Shown piece by piece: positions 33,672 through 46,200 of a stretch of 64,000 nucleotides of DNA. The stretch covers positions 72,357,921 through 72,421,920 of the forward strand of contig OZ007570.1 in the NCBI GenBank assembly GCA_963931925.1, given 5' to 3'. Origin of the DNA: Onchidella celtica. Its lineage: Eukaryota > Mollusca > Gastropoda > Systellommatophora > Onchidiidae. Made by a program: the position numbers and the translations under genes. The stretch's first letter is position 1, and every line of letters begins with the position of its first letter. The notes below the pieces were generated by a model. It had not been told where the DNA came from. It saw nothing but the letters and a program-made list of their open reading frames with translations, and did no database searches.

Positions 33672-36600
33672 CTAGGCTCGACTAAGGTAGTCGGCGATAT
33701 GATTGCTGGTTCCTGGAATTGGTTGAATAACGAAGGTATACGGCTGTAAAGCCAATGCCCATCTAGACAAGCGTGGGCTGGACGAACGATTCTTCGACAA
33801 AAATGTCAGTGGCTTGTGGTCTGTCTGGATACAAAATTCTCGTCCCATGAGATAACGTCCTAGTTTCTGGACGGACCAGACAATGGCAAGACACTCACGC
33901 TCTATCACAGAATACTTTCTTTCTCTCTGCAATAACTTCCTACTGACATAACATACAGGATGGAGACATTCGTTCTTCTCCTGTAGAAGACAAGCGCCGA
34001 CACCAGAGTCCGACGCATCCGTTCTGAGGATAAAATTAGATCGAAAATCGGGTAATATCAGAATGGGTGACGATGATAATGCTGTCACCAAATTATCAAA
34101 TGCTGTCTGACATTCAGACGTCCACTGGACCTTATCGGGTTGTCCCTTCTTAGTAAGGTCAGTAAGAGAAGATGACAAGGAGGAAAAATTTGGAATGAAC
34201 TTTCTGTAATAATTTAAAATTCCGACTAAGCTTCTGACTTGTTTCTTTGTTTTAGGGATTTGCAACCCTACTAACTTGTCAATTTTTGTTTCTTCAGGTC
34301 TCTGAACACCTCTACCCACAATATGTCCTAAGAATATTATATCTGGACATGCCAAATCCATCTTTGCGGGTTTAGCAGTTAACCCAAAATGACGTAATCG
34401 TTGAAAAATTACTGTTAGTGTCTGAATATGATCAGACCATGTCGACGTATGGCATGCTATATCGTCAAAGAATGACACGACATTAGGTATGTCCTTCAAC
34501 ACTAATCTCATTAATCGTGCAAACGTCGCTGGCGCGTTTACCAACCCAAATGGCATGACCTTAAATTGGAATAATCCAATGGGCGTTTGGAACGCCGTGT
34601 ATTGTTTAGACTCCTCAGTAAGCGGGATTTCCCAATAACCTTTCGTTAAATCAATCTTGGAAAACCACGTGGACCCGGCCAATGAAGCTATTAATTCCTC
34701 CTGGAACAGGATAGGCTCCCTATCGCCTACCGTAATAGTGTTCAGTCTTCGAAAATCAATACAGAACCGCACCGATCCATCAAGTTTTTTCACGAGGACG
34801 ATGGGTGATGAATACGGCGATGTTGATGGTTCTATCACATCTAACTTCAACATTGACTCAACTTCCTTTACAACTCTATCTCTCGAAGAAAACGGCAGCG
34901 GATAAGGTCTAAGAAATACCGGCTTATCCGAAGTCAACTTTATTTGGTGCTGGATCGCCGTAGTGCGACCCGGCAAATCCGTAACAACATCCGGAAATGA
35001 CGCTAACAGGGTCTCAAGTTCCCTACTCCTTGAACTCGTAAGGTCAGGGTTAATTTTAACGTCCCTGTAACCTTGTGTCGGAGTTAACTCCGGCAATTGA
35101 ATTTGTAACTCTTCCTGCGCCTCGGTGTCGCTTACGTCACAGTCCAACTGGTCTACGACCCCCGTACAAGCAGTAGAGAAGACAGTCTCCTCTGGTCTTG
35201 TCTGTGCACACAGATACTGTGGTCTCTCATAAAATCTCTGTAGCATGTTAACATGGAAAACCTTACTCGCTCCATCAATGTGGATAGCGTAATCTACCTT
35301 TGAAACAACTCGCTCAATAACATAAGGGCCTTTCCATGTCATCAATAACTTATTATGGTCCGTAGGTAACAACAACAGAACCTTGTCTCCTGGCTTAAAA
35401 ATTCTCAGTTTGGAACCTCTATCTTTATAGTCTTTTGCTCTTTTCGAAGCGATACCAGAAGCTTCTTGTGCTATAGTGCGCGCTGAAGATAGTCTTTCTC
35501 TTAAATCAACAAGGTACTGAAACACCGAAATCTGCTCATCGTCTCCCGATGATGGCGACGTCATCATGTCCCGAAGAACATCAGTTGGGCCCCTAGGACT
35601 ACGACCGTACATCATTTCGAACGGCGAGAATCCCGTTGACTCCTGCCGTACCTCTCTGTACGCGAATAACACTGCAGGGATATATCTATCCCAAACTTTA
35701 GGGCGATCAGCAGCTACCTTACGCAGCATCGACTTTAACGTCGAGTTCAATCTCTCGCACATGCCATTAGCCTGCGGATGATAAGGGGTGGTAGTGATGG
35801 GTTGTATGCTGAATAAGCGGAACAATTCCTTCATCATCTGCGACGTAAATTGCGCGCCCCTATCAGACAGAATTTGCTCTGGTATTCCTACCCTAGCGAA
35901 AATTGCAAACAACGCTTCCGCGACTGCCTCAGACGTTATGGTCCGCAGAGGAACCGCCTCTGGCCATCTCGTAGCATTACATATGACCGTTAAGAAAAAT
36001 CGATTCCCCCTATCGGTCGCTGGGTGAATGGGGCCAACAAGGTCTATCGAGACCTTTTTAAACGGTTCCGAGACCGTGGGGATCTTCTGAAGAGGGGCCT
36101 GGGGTGTACGACCCTTATGCGTCGTCTTTTGGCACGCACTGCACGTCTTACAATAGACCTGTACATCTCTGTGGATCGATGGCCAGTAAAAATTTTTAAG
36201 AACCCTTTCTTTGGTTCTAGCTATCCCCATATGACCCGCTAATGGGACATCATGTGCCAAATGCAATACTGTTGCGATCAGCAACGCTGGCACAACGACC
36301 TGCTTTAAAATGGAGGACACCGTTACATACTTACGGAACAGAATGCCCGCCTGAACAATAAAGGAGGACGACCCGTTCTTATATCTCCTCGTTTTCTCGG
36401 TTCGCGCTTCCCCAAAACATGGGTTTAATGATGGGTCCTCCCTTTGTAATCTCGCCAAGCGCTCTGGCGTGATATCTAGGTTGACCGCTGGCGTCGCCAA
36501 AGGTCTAATCTGATCTTTATCCGCTACCCGTCGACGTGTTTCGACCGCGGCGCAAAAGTCAATACCTTTTGATTGCGACCATGCTTGCACGTTCTCATCG

Positions 36601-37472
36601 GAAGGGGAAACTACCCGTGATACATTCCCAATGATGAGCTGGGCGCCTGGAAAACAACCAACGACTGCTTCGACTTCCCCGCTAAGGAAAGGTGTATCTA
36701 TCATTATTCTTGCCATGGGTAATTTCTCAATGGCCCCCGAAAATTGGATGCACGGGACAGTCTCACCTGTAAGCTGTGAATCCCGAATGCAGTCCCTATG
36801 CACTCCCACAACGGTAGATCCTGTATCTCGTAAAACCGAGACCGGTTCGTCAGCAACAAACCCCGGATAAACCCTAAGACCACCTCCTGTATGACATGAA
36901 TTTATAACGGGGATCTTTCTCCCACAAGGTAAAACACCGGAAGATAATAACTTCTCACAACTGGGACACTTAGAATACTGTCCGCCTCCGTTGTCCGATG
37001 TAACACACGCAGCCGCATGATGAAATTTATTTGGGGAACATGGACTGGAGCCACTGTCCACGTTGGCCGCTATCCTACCTGCAGGGCAGTTCACGCTGAT
37101 GTGATCTGCTCTTCCGCAGTTCCAACACTTCGCGGCCCTACACTCGCGCGAAAAGTGACCCACGCGTCCGCAAGTCCAACACTCCGCTCCCTGTGCTGCT
37201 CTAGGCCTGGGTCCCCGTGACCCATCGCGACCGGAACTAGAGTCCCTATGCCGTCGGTCATCGGCAAAGGTCACAACTCGCCCCCGGCCATTACCGCGAC
37301 CTAGCCCTCCTGCTCGGTCAAACTTACCGGATCCATATGCCGGTGATTGGTGATAGCCCCTACGCTGCCCCTGGGCTTGCCCGCTATAGGCACCACGCTG
37401 ACGCGACCTGTCCCTAAGTCCTGCCAACACTACATTAAGTAACAACAATATTTCACGCAAACTTACTATCAC
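33672..37472 (-). pseudogene. gag-pol region of element B copy 2
   Basis: A single long minus-strand frame contains, in order: glycine/arginine-rich gag tail, two CCHC knuckles (about 37100-37190), a protease-like LRDTGSTVVGV segment (about 36830), an integrase HHCC module (about 36240-36130), and a full integrase core with PEQILSDRGAQF and CERLNSTLKS (about 36050-35600). A GPY/F-like segment (about 35340-35270), reverse transcriptase with FFDD (about 34850-34350) and RNase H (TDAS about 34015, TDHKPL about 33815) follow. Integrase therefore clearly lies upstream of RT. The first 18 or so codons come from duplicated flank DNA, not from the element. The element as a whole is broken, with few breaks, although most of pol reads through. 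Confidence 0.9.
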
Positions 37473-37901
37473 AGGGTTATCCAGTCAGTTCCTGTGTACG
37501 GGGGGGTAACGAGCCGGGGGAGTAACGAGCTGACCCCTTGAAAAATAAGGTTCGCAAGTGCAATGTTTAAATTTGCTCAAAATTGAATAGGTTCACACTT
37601 TGATGTTTTGAAAAATAAGGATCGCAAGTGTAATGCTCCCGCCACAACTCTGGGAAGAAAGAGAACCAAGAGGCGACGGGAACCATCCCCGGGTTATGCC
37701 AGGGTAATCCTTCGTGGCATTCACGAAAAAAGGTCATGGAATTGGAGCCGAAGGAAAGAGAGTACCATTACCGCGACCTAGCCCTCCTGCTCGGTCAAAC
37801 TTACCGGATCCATATGCCGGTGATTGGTGATAGCCCCTACGCTGCCCCTGGGCTTGCCCGCTATAGGCACCACGCTGACGCGACCTGTCCCTAAGTCCTG
37901 C
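37427..37901 (+). repeat. duplicated blocks at the right side of element B copy 2
   Basis: 37427-37766 repeats the left-flank segment 31544-31885. 37767-37901 repeats the neighbouring element segment 37289-37426. LTR sequence follows from 37902. Both blocks are in the same orientation as their sources. Confidence 0.88.
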
Positions 37902-38666
37902 CTATCAACATGGCAACAATATAGTATCTCATTCACTCTCATATCTACGTCCCTGTCCGTGGCCTGACTGCCACGACTTTATGTGCCTCTACTGTCCTGC
38001 ACTGACAGCCTCACTTCTGGCCTATGTGTGGCCTCCGGCCCTATGCTGGCCTATCCCCTGTGCTCATCGAGGTGGCTCTGCGGCCCGTCCCCGACACCTA
38101 CAAGAATAACATTACATTGGTATAATACCCTACCATTTCTATTCACTCCACCTCTCCTTACAATCCATGAAGCGTACACACACTAGTTCACCTTTCACTC
38201 ACCACACATCTTACGGTAACACACTTCCATCGGAGTACACACTACTCACTCGCGCTACAGATCCATGACTCACTTTCATCTATCGCTCATGGCGCACATT
38301 GCTATATCCAATATCAAGGACTTCCACATTCCTCACATATACTTATTCACATCATGGTAATGAATATAATATAATACATCAATCATAATAATCAATCAAC
38401 GTTCTACATACCAGTCATAACTGGAAAGACTCTCACTAGTCTTCTCGACTGCTTCCCTTTATGTCCGCCCGATGGGCTTTTATTCACAGGTCCGATCCGT
38501 AGGACCTTCTAACTTGCAGTGATAGTTATACAGCGCTTTCGCCTCATTCAGACCCCGCCCCCACTACTCACAACAGCACGCTTAACTTGCTGTCTACTGT
38601 GAGCCTTTCTTACTCTACACCCGCTCTGTAGCAATCCCCTTAATTGCACTCACTCCACTCGTGACA
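37902..38666 (-). repeat. right LTR sequence of element B copy 2
   Basis: Matches about 32545-33316 of the left LTR (with a small length difference near 38360) and ends with CTCGTGACA before the CCTTT duplication. Confidence 0.9.
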
Positions 38667-38909
38667 CCTTTCATGGTCCCAAAAAAAAGCTTCGTCAAAC
38701 GTCTTGTTGACAAAACATCTACCAGACGACCGACTTCAGAAGCTTCCAGACGCTCTGCTGCCATTGTCTACTTTCCCAAAAAGAACGGACTGAAGCTGAA
38801 GGTGTGCAAGTCAATGTTCCTGGCGACTCCAGCTCTAACTATTTTGTTGGATCTATTATCAAAGGTTCAGATAAATCGCACGGCAACGCTGTCTTCTTCT
38901 GGACACTAA
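38667..38909 (+). pseudogene. unknown repeated protein fragment, interrupted by element B copy 2
   Basis: To the left of the LTR element (32031-32124) one frame reads KGSCSCNSKATKCHQFTEGD. To the right another frame reads MVPKKSFVKRL, then AAIVYFPKKNGLKLKVCKSM followed by FLATPALTI. The pattern (cysteine-rich start, then YFP--NG--L-VCK--FL-T--) resembles a common multi-copy invertebrate protein of unknown function, as I remember it. The insertion point, marked by CCTTT on both sides, falls within this fragment. Frame differences show that the fragment had decayed. No function can be assigned. Confidence 0.4.
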
Positions 38910-38919
38910 AGCTGGAAAT

Positions 38920-39060
38920 CCATAGGCACGGAAACTGAACGGCAGCGGAACGGCATCGGGACGGTACAGATCGCTCAAACAGAAATGTCATTGTCTGAAT
39001 CCATTAATACGGAACGGCAGCGGGACGGCACCGGCAGTTCTGCGGTACCCCAGCGGCACT
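38920..39060. repeat. GC-rich direct repeats (ACGGCAGCGG type)
   Basis: ACGGCAGCGG[AG]ACGGCA[TC]CGG occurs twice (about 38940-38962 and 39012-39034) with further partial copies. Such CGG/ACGG-rich ends are seen at some PIF/Harbinger termini, and a MADF exon begins 130 bp downstream. Confidence 0.5.
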
Positions 39061-39188
39061 TTTTTAATCGGACACAGGAGCGATTCTGCCGCTGCCGTAG
39101 AGGTGCCGCAGAGAAAAATGTGGGCGTGGCGCCTAAATATTCCCGCAAAAGGCAACGTTGCATTGTGGGCGCTTTCTTCTCCAAGACA

Positions 39189-39404
39189 ATGCCGGCGGTT
39201 CAAGATAAGGCGACCATTGAAAAACTTGTGGAACTTGTACGGGACAATCCCGTACTTTATAATGTTTCTCTGCCTGAACACAGAGATGCTCTGCTCATAC
39301 GCAATGTGTGGAGCAGCATCGCGGAGGCGATGGGGAACAGATGTATAGATGGCAAGTGCCTTTTTTCTTCTGACCGAATTATGCCAGATGTTGATCTATT
39401 ATAG
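39189..39404 (+). CDS. MADF-domain protein, first exon or fragment
   Basis: From the ATG at 39189 the frame reads TIEKLVELVRDNPVLYNVSL, then PEHRDALLIRNVWSSIAEAMG. This is the first half of a MADF (Myb/SANT-like DNA-binding) domain: LI--V---P-LW----P-Y+----+--AW--IA--L. The second half is absent. The frame changes character after about 39345 and stops at 39404, so a splice site near 39345 or a truncation is likely. An upstream in-frame ATG at 38985 would add about 68 residues that look like translated repeat sequence, so I prefer 39189. MADF proteins accompany PIF/Harbinger transposases or act as host transcription factors. No transposase is adjacent on this side. Confidence 0.6.
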   Translation: MPAVQDKATIEKLVELVRDNPVLYNVSLPEHRDALLIRNVWSSIAEAMGNRCIDGKCLFSSDRIMPDVDLL

Positions 39405-39689
39405 ATCTAGGCCTAGCATAGGTTCTTTCGTAACAGACTGCTTGCTGTATGTGCATGTACCGTGGAAAGGCCATAGGCCGTGGGCCCAAGCCCCTATCTA
39501 GCTATTGCGCTGCAGTGTGGAAGGTGAAGGCAAGAACTCAATTTTAATAAATTTTACTAACTAAATAATGCATAAAAATGCAATGTTCAAGTAAAAAACA
39601 TGGTTTGTTAATTAAAAAACGGCAATTAAAGTTGTTTTGCTCTCAGCCAATCAGAATGCACGATTACTGTTAGGCCCGGTCCTGACAAA

Positions 39690-42600
39690 ATGGCTGCCCC
39701 CATGCAGCAGTGTATCTGTCACATTGTTGAGGGGGTAAATGAGCCGCTGACAACTTGTTCAGACACTTCCTGGGCTAAAATATGTGAATGTGTTGAAATA
39801 TGGAGAGATCTGGACGGTCCTGAGAAAGGTATTGCCAAAAACTTTAATTCATATTGCCGTGATGGAGCTGTTTTTCACAGGACATGTTATCAGAGATTTA
39901 CCGCTAAAAATAGGATCGAACAGTGGCAGAAGAGAAGGGAAAAAGGTAGATTGAGACAGCCAGATGTTGATCATGTTGACTGTTTGAATGTTTCTCCACA
40001 TAAGAAGCGTAAATTCATTCTCAGATCACAGTTTATGTCATGTACAAACTCCATTACTGATAACAAGTTTCAAGAGAGGAGATCCATGCATGTTCTACCT
40101 GAAGAGTGCATCATTTGCCGCAGTACTAAAACTGTCATTGAAAGGTCCACCCATAAGAGAAAAATAGAGAGGTTAGTGACATGTGAGACAAATGCAGATA
40201 AGCTATTAACTGCAGCTAGACTAAAAGGGGATGACAGGCTGTTAGTGCAGATAGGTCAATGTGACCCAGTTAGCATTGAAGTTAGATACCATGCTTCATG
40301 CTACAGAACGTACACTAAATGCATTTATCCAGCATCAAGTGACTGTTCGAGCCGTCTCCTTTCTCAATCTTTTGAGATTTTTTTGCAAAGATATAATTGA
40401 AAACAAAATCATTGCAAGGAAGGAAGTCATTAGAATGAATAGTCTCACTAAGACATTTATCAACATTGTGAAAGATACTGAGGAAATTGACATTGCCAGT
40501 TACAGAAATTTTCAGCTTAAAGCAAGACTTGTACAGAAATATTCTGACCAACTGGTATTTCTTCAACCAGAATCTAATCTGTGTGAACTTGTTTTCCATA
40601 GAGGTGATAATTCAGAGACTGTCATCAACCTTGACACAGTTAGTTCTGATAGTGACACTTGCGACTCAGATTTTGAGCATGTGCAGAGAGCACAACTTCC
40701 ACATAATAACTCAAACCAAGAACAATTTGCTCAATTATATAGGTCAGGAAAAATTATTAGGGCTGCTATTAAATCAACTGCAGGTTTAGCAACCTGGCCC
40801 CCTACTGCTGAATATCTTTCAACTGAAAGATGTGCTGACATGATACCAAACCAGATCTTCAACTTCCTGGCATGGTGTTGTAGCTTGTCTGAGGAATTTT
40901 CAACTGAGAGAGTAACAGTAAATGGAATTGACAGCAAGAAAAGGATAATATCAATTTCCCAAGATGTTATCCACTTAGCCTCACAGGGGAGAAAGTTAAT
41001 GCCTAAACACATTGCTCTTGGTATGACGATCAGACACCTGACAGGATCAGCCAAGTTACAGCAGCTGCTGAACTCATTTGGTCACTGTGTTTCCCATTCG
41101 CTGACATTAGAGCATGATACAGCCCTGGCAACTCGACAGCTTGAACAGGAAAACAACATCCCTCAAGGTTTTCACCAGAATATCTTCACAACATTGGTCT
41201 GGGATAACAATGATTTTGGGGAAGAGACACTCTCAGGTATGTTGTCTTATGATAATTATTATAACAAAGTGTAGTTTTGAAACATTTCATGACAAATTTA
41301 ATTAAAGATATTCTTGAATTATACAATAATGTTATTCATAATATAACTGAAGTGATGACTTTGATTATTTGTGTTTAATTACATGTTTCGTTGTATACAG
41401 ATTATAGAAGGTCAACATTAAAAGGTCTATTTTTTGTTCCCCCCTTATTATCATCACAAACTATCTGGATTTTCTAAATGTCCTGTCCTGCACTGGTGGT
41501 GGTTATCTAGCACATGCTTGCTTTGTCCTCTCTGTATCCTGTGCTCTCTAAACACCCTTTAGCTGAAAAGCCTCTTCTCTATAGTATACTTCTCTGTTTA
41601 GATTTCTATTCAATGCTTATTTAATCATCTGTTGGTAAAACACTCTTTTTTGCTTTGCTTCAAGTGCTTTGTTTGTAAGGCAGAGTTATTTGTAATGTGT
41701 GGTGTAAATATTGCATATTGGTAACTTTCATTTTATAACTTCCTTCAAACTAAAATGTTATACAAAAAGAATGTGAATGGAAATTACATATTCTAATTCT
41801 TCCTTTTTTTAAAATCATATTTGATTTAATATGAGTAGCTGACATTCTCTGATAACAATAATGCCTTTTTCAGTAAAATATTGAAACAATCATATATGTA
41901 TCTCATTTATGAACAGGAAAAGGTACCACCCACAACACCAATGGGATCATCATCCAACGGGAACAATCACAATCAACAGACACTCCTGAGCCCCCTAACC
42001 TGGTTTCAGTGACTCGGACAAAGAAGCGCACACTAGATGCCCCACCTGTGGAGATCAACCAGTTCTTTGCAAGGAAACGTAGTGGACCAAATCAGTTTCA
42101 AGGTAATAAATATTGTTACAAGTGTCAATCAACATTTTGATATGAAATGGAAAAACTGTCTTTGAATAAAGTTTAGGTTAGATATCGTAACTTTAATTTA
42201 GTTGTTTTATTTCAAATGGCACATATCGTATGGAGTATATCAAATGTTATTTCTGACATGCGTCTTTGTTACAGGTCAGAAATCCCAACTCGAGAGGTTT
42301 CCCTTAGTTCAAAAGGAGCCAAGACTTGTAGATCTAGCACTCACCCTAGCAAAATTCTCACAGGTTTGTACTTACGAGAGAAATAAATATTTATTAAATA
42401 TATATATAAAAGTCTATAAATGCAAACATGAGAGAATCTCTCCCCAACAAAATACCCTTAAATTCTTTTCTAAAAATTGCAAGGTTAGGTTTCACTTTTA
42501 ATAACAATAATCATATTAATGATCAACACTTTAAAAAAATAATTATTATAATAAAAAATAAATAAGGTATTCTCTCGCAAGTGACTATTGTAACATGAGA

Positions 42601-42746
42601 TTTTTTTTTCAAGGGGACTGAATTGCTACCAGGCTGGACAGGTTGTCATCAGCAACTATCTTATGACACCAAACCACTCAACAAGATTGGCTACTTGCCA
42701 TTGATTGATGCTAGCCCCACAGACAAGTCCACGGTGAACACCATAC
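39690..42746 (+). pseudogene. four-exon gene of an unknown multi-copy invertebrate family, cut by LTR elements
   Basis: The start ATGGCTGCC at 39690 has good context. Exon 1 (39690-41236) encodes two similar cysteine/histidine modules (QCICHIVEG...FHRTCYQRFT and ECIICRSTK...YHASCYRTYT), probably zinc-binding. A long domain follows with KLQQLLNSFGHCVSHS and FTTLVWDNNDFGEETLSG. The reading shifts by one base in the T-run near 40378-40384, either a real mutation or a sequence error. Exon 2 (41917-42102: KGTTHNTNGIIIQ, NQFFARKRSG), exon 3 (42275-42363: PLVQKEPRLVDLALTLAKFS) and exon 4 (from 42614: GTELLPGWTGC, NKIGYLPLIDASPTDKST) join in frame at GT/AG sites. Exon 4 is cut at 42746 by a Mag-like LTR. 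I recognise the family as widespread and repeated in invertebrates, but its function is unknown to me. Confidence 0.7.
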
Positions 42747-43299
42747 TGTGTAGTATCCATAGTATCGATATACGAATACTAGCATTGAAGAATGCCCAGT
42801 CCTATACGAATACCAGCATTGAAGAATGCCCAGTCCTATACGAATACTAGCATTGAAGAATGCCCAGTCCTATTATTACATCTATGTAACCCTTTGTACC
42901 TTCACTGAATAAAGAGTCTCTTACGTCACATCCACCAAAACAAACAACGTCTTGCTTGCTGTGTGATATGGTGATGTTATAAATCTATATACATCCGAAC
43001 CATCACTCACTACATGGTGTCAGAAAGGTAAAGGACTAACAAACAGATCAAAGAACTGTAGGTTAAGCGAACGGGAAGGGCTCATCCACGACATCATGGA
43101 CGACCCTCCCAGCAGATCTAGCGTAGACAGCCGATTTACGAACAACCTCCGTCCGCCACCTGAGTTCTCGTTTGCGTGCACAGAGGGCCTGGCAGAACGA
43201 TGGGAACAATACTCTGAAACCATTGATCTGTACATTACCTTAGCCTTGAAGGACCGGTCAGAAAAGTGCTTGGTAATGATTGGAGAGAGACAACTGCGT
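42747..43299 (+). mobile_element. Mag-like LTR element 1, 5' end
   Basis: The 268-bp LTR (42747-43014, TGTGTAG...CTACA) contains a polyadenylation-type AATAAA near 42908. It is directly followed by TGGTGTCAGAA, a primer-binding site of the tRNA-Leu type. A gag start follows at 43096 (MDDPPSRSSVD, AERWEQYSETIDLYI). A second Mag-like element begins at 43300 within this gag. Broken: only the 5' end is seen. Confidence 0.75.
42771..42872 (+). repeat. 34-bp tandem repeat, three units
   Basis: Three near-identical units starting TACGAATAC at 42771, 42805 and 42839 inside the LTR of Mag-like element 1. Confidence 0.9.
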
Positions 43300-46200
43300 T
43301 GTAACTTCAAGTAGCATAGTTAGCATAGTTGTTCCCCTTGTATTACATCCGGGCAGTCGCTGACTCGGCAGGAAACCAAACTGCCATTTTTGTTGACGTC
43401 CTTGAATAAAGGAAGGTTCCAACTCATCTAACTTGCTGTCCTGTTATTAAAAGAACAAACATGGTGTCAGAAGTGAACAGTAAGTACGCTTGAACTTTCA
43501 AAACTGCCGCCGGAACCTTGAATGCAAACATCGATCGAACTGCATCAAGATCTAAGCGTAGCGTCACACTCACAGTGATAGTTACAGATCGGCAAAGAAG
43601 TTTTCGTCAACATGATACGAACCGCCAAAGCCTTTTTCCTTCAAGGCAGAAGAATGGCCTTTGTGGATCAGCGAGTTTAAACGCTTCAGGAACGCATCGA
43701 AGTTGAAAAATGAGGCAGGGGATGTCCAACGCGATACGTTGCTATACGTCATGGGCCCCGACGCTGAAAAGGTTTTCCGGTCATTGCAATTTGGCTTGAC
43801 ACGAGATGAAAATGACGAAGTCGAAGAGAAGGACACAGATTTTGATACTCTGGTTCAGAAGCTGGACAGTTATTTCGTTGTAAAGAAAAATGTCATCTAC
43901 GAAAGGTCACAGCTATAACAGCGATGTCAGCGACAGGGAGAGACAGTGGAGAAGTTTTACCGAGCCCTCCGTGAACTTGCTAAACACTGCAATTATCAGG
44001 ATGAAGAGGACCAAATTAGAAGCAGACTCGTGGTAGGTGTTCTTGATTCCCACCTGAGAGAGAAGCTCCAATTGCAACACGACTTGACCCTTGATAAAGC
44101 CCTCAGACTTGCAAGACAGTACGAACAAATAAAAAACCAGTCTAAGCAAGAAGAATCTAGTACTGATGAAACTAAATTCAAACATTCGTCACATGCTCAC
44201 AGCACAAGAGGTAGAGGACATGACAGGGGTCGAGGACGGCTATTCAGACGGCGGGACTCCAGCTCTCGTCCCCCAGAAAGAGGAGGAAAAGAAGCGACAG
44301 AAGGTCAGTGTGGGAAATGCGGATACAAGCATCAAGTTAAAGGCAGGTGCCCAGCAAGAGGTCAGACTTGTAGAAAATGTCACCGGAGGAACCATTTTGC
44401 AAGAATGTGTCAAAATATTGTACATGAAGTAGTGACAGACTCCGACTCTGAGGCGGAAGAGAACAATGAACAGCCACATGAGTTTATGCTCGACGCCGTC
44501 GTCACTGAGAAAAGTGAGCCGTGGATGATCACACTTTGCATCAAAGACACTAACGTTCGATTTAAAATCGATACAGGTGCTGACATATCTATCATGTCTG
44601 ATCCAACTTTCAGAAATCTGAAACGAAAGCCAAAGCTGAACAAGTCCGATGCAGTTTTGACGTCACCAGGTGGTAAAGTGACAGTGCGAGGAGAGTTCTA
44701 CGCAAAGACCAACTACAAAGAGAACCAATACAAGTTCAAGGTAGTGGTAGTGACCAGTAGGGTAGGCAACAACCTATTGAGTCGATCAGTCGCAGAAAAG
44801 ATGGGGCTACTGACACGAGTTGAGGAGGTACACAGGAATGTGTTTGGCAGTACGGGATTACTACACACTGATCCAGTCCCTATCAGGCTGAAGGAGGACG
44901 CAGATCCTTATTGTGTGACTACAGCTCGCAGAGTACCATTTCCCCTTCAGAAGGCAGTGAAAGCGGAGTTGGAACGTATGCAGTCAGCAGGGAGGTTGTT
45001 GAACCAAGTGACTGGTGTGCACCGATGGTACCTGTGGTGAAGCAGAATGGCAGCATCAGAGTATGTGTGGACTATAAGAGACTTAACAAAGCTGTCAAAC
45101 GGCCGCATTGTCTGATTCCAAACCTGGAAGACATCGCGCCCAAATTGGCAGGGTCGACCGTGTTCTTCACATTGGATGCCGCTTCGGGATTCTTCCAAGT
45201 CCCTTTAGCAGACGATAGCAAGAAGCTCACCACATTCATGACTCCATTCGGGCGGTTCTGCTTCCAACGCGTCCCCATGGGAATCTCTCTTGGCCCAGAA
45301 GTTTTCCAGCACAAGATGAAAGAAACACTCCAAGGACTGGAAGGTTGTGAAACCATAATGGATGATACAATAGTCTATGGTCGTACCGTGGAAGAGCATG
45401 ATCGTCGTCTTGATGCCGTGTTGGAGAGAATAGAGAAGTCAGGGCTGAAACTCAACAAGTCAAAATGCCACTTGAGACAGAAAGGAGTGAAGTATTTCGG
45501 GCATCTGATCAGTGAGGCGGGGGTCAGCCCAGATCCAGACAAGGTGAAGGCCATTAGGGATATGCCTCCACCAACCAACGTCACAGAACTGAGGACACTG
45601 TGCGGAATGCTGAACTATCTGACTAAGTTCGTACCGCACATGGCATCAACACTCAAGCCCATCACCAATCTGCTCCAAAAGAAAACCGCGTGGGGCTGGG
45701 GGCCAGCTCAACAGCAAGCATTTGAGGCAGTGAAGAGGCAAATCTCACAATCACCAGTTCTTGGATTCTACAGTCCAGACAGAAAGACAGTGGTGAGCGC
45801 AGACAGTAGTAGCTATGGCCTGGGAGCTACACTGATGCAGTGGATCGATGGTCATCTTCAACCCATAGCGTATGCCTTAAGAAATTGAGAAAGAGTGTTT
45901 AGCGTCAGTCTTCGCGTGCGAGAAATTCGCTAAGTATTTGATCGGTCTGGACAGATTTGAACTTTTGACTGACCACAAGCCGCTAGTGCCGCTCATGTCC
46001 ACCAAGGACATTGACAGCACACCCATTCGTTGTCAGAGACTCCTACTTCGTCTCATGAGATTCAACTTTGAGGTCCGCCATGTCCCAGGAAAAGAACTAG
46101 TCATAGCAGACGCACTCTCCAGGAAGCCAGTTCCTCATTCATTGGAAGACGAAAAGCTGGATGACGAGGTCACAGCCTACGTTGATTCTGTCACGACAAG

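Larger units (their letters stand above)
32125..38666 (-). mobile_element. LTR element B, copy 2
   Basis: The left LTR at 32125-33316 (1192 bp) and right LTR sequence at 37902-38666 are bounded by the target duplication CCTTT (32120-32124 and 38667-38671). The polypurine tract follows the left LTR at 33317. The LTRs differ slightly from those of copy 1, for example in the stretch just inside their right ends, so this is an independent insertion of a related subfamily. The copy is broken, and its right portion contains duplicated blocks (see 37427-37901). It sits inside an older protein-coding fragment (see 38667-38900). Confidence 0.92.

Noticed and set aside
19589-38186. A 67-residue frame (MPLLSCTDSLASG...) recurring at 19589, 26305, 32629 and 37983
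   Set aside because: It lies inside the family B LTRs. It recurs because the LTRs are near-identical, and shows no domain or codon evidence of its own.
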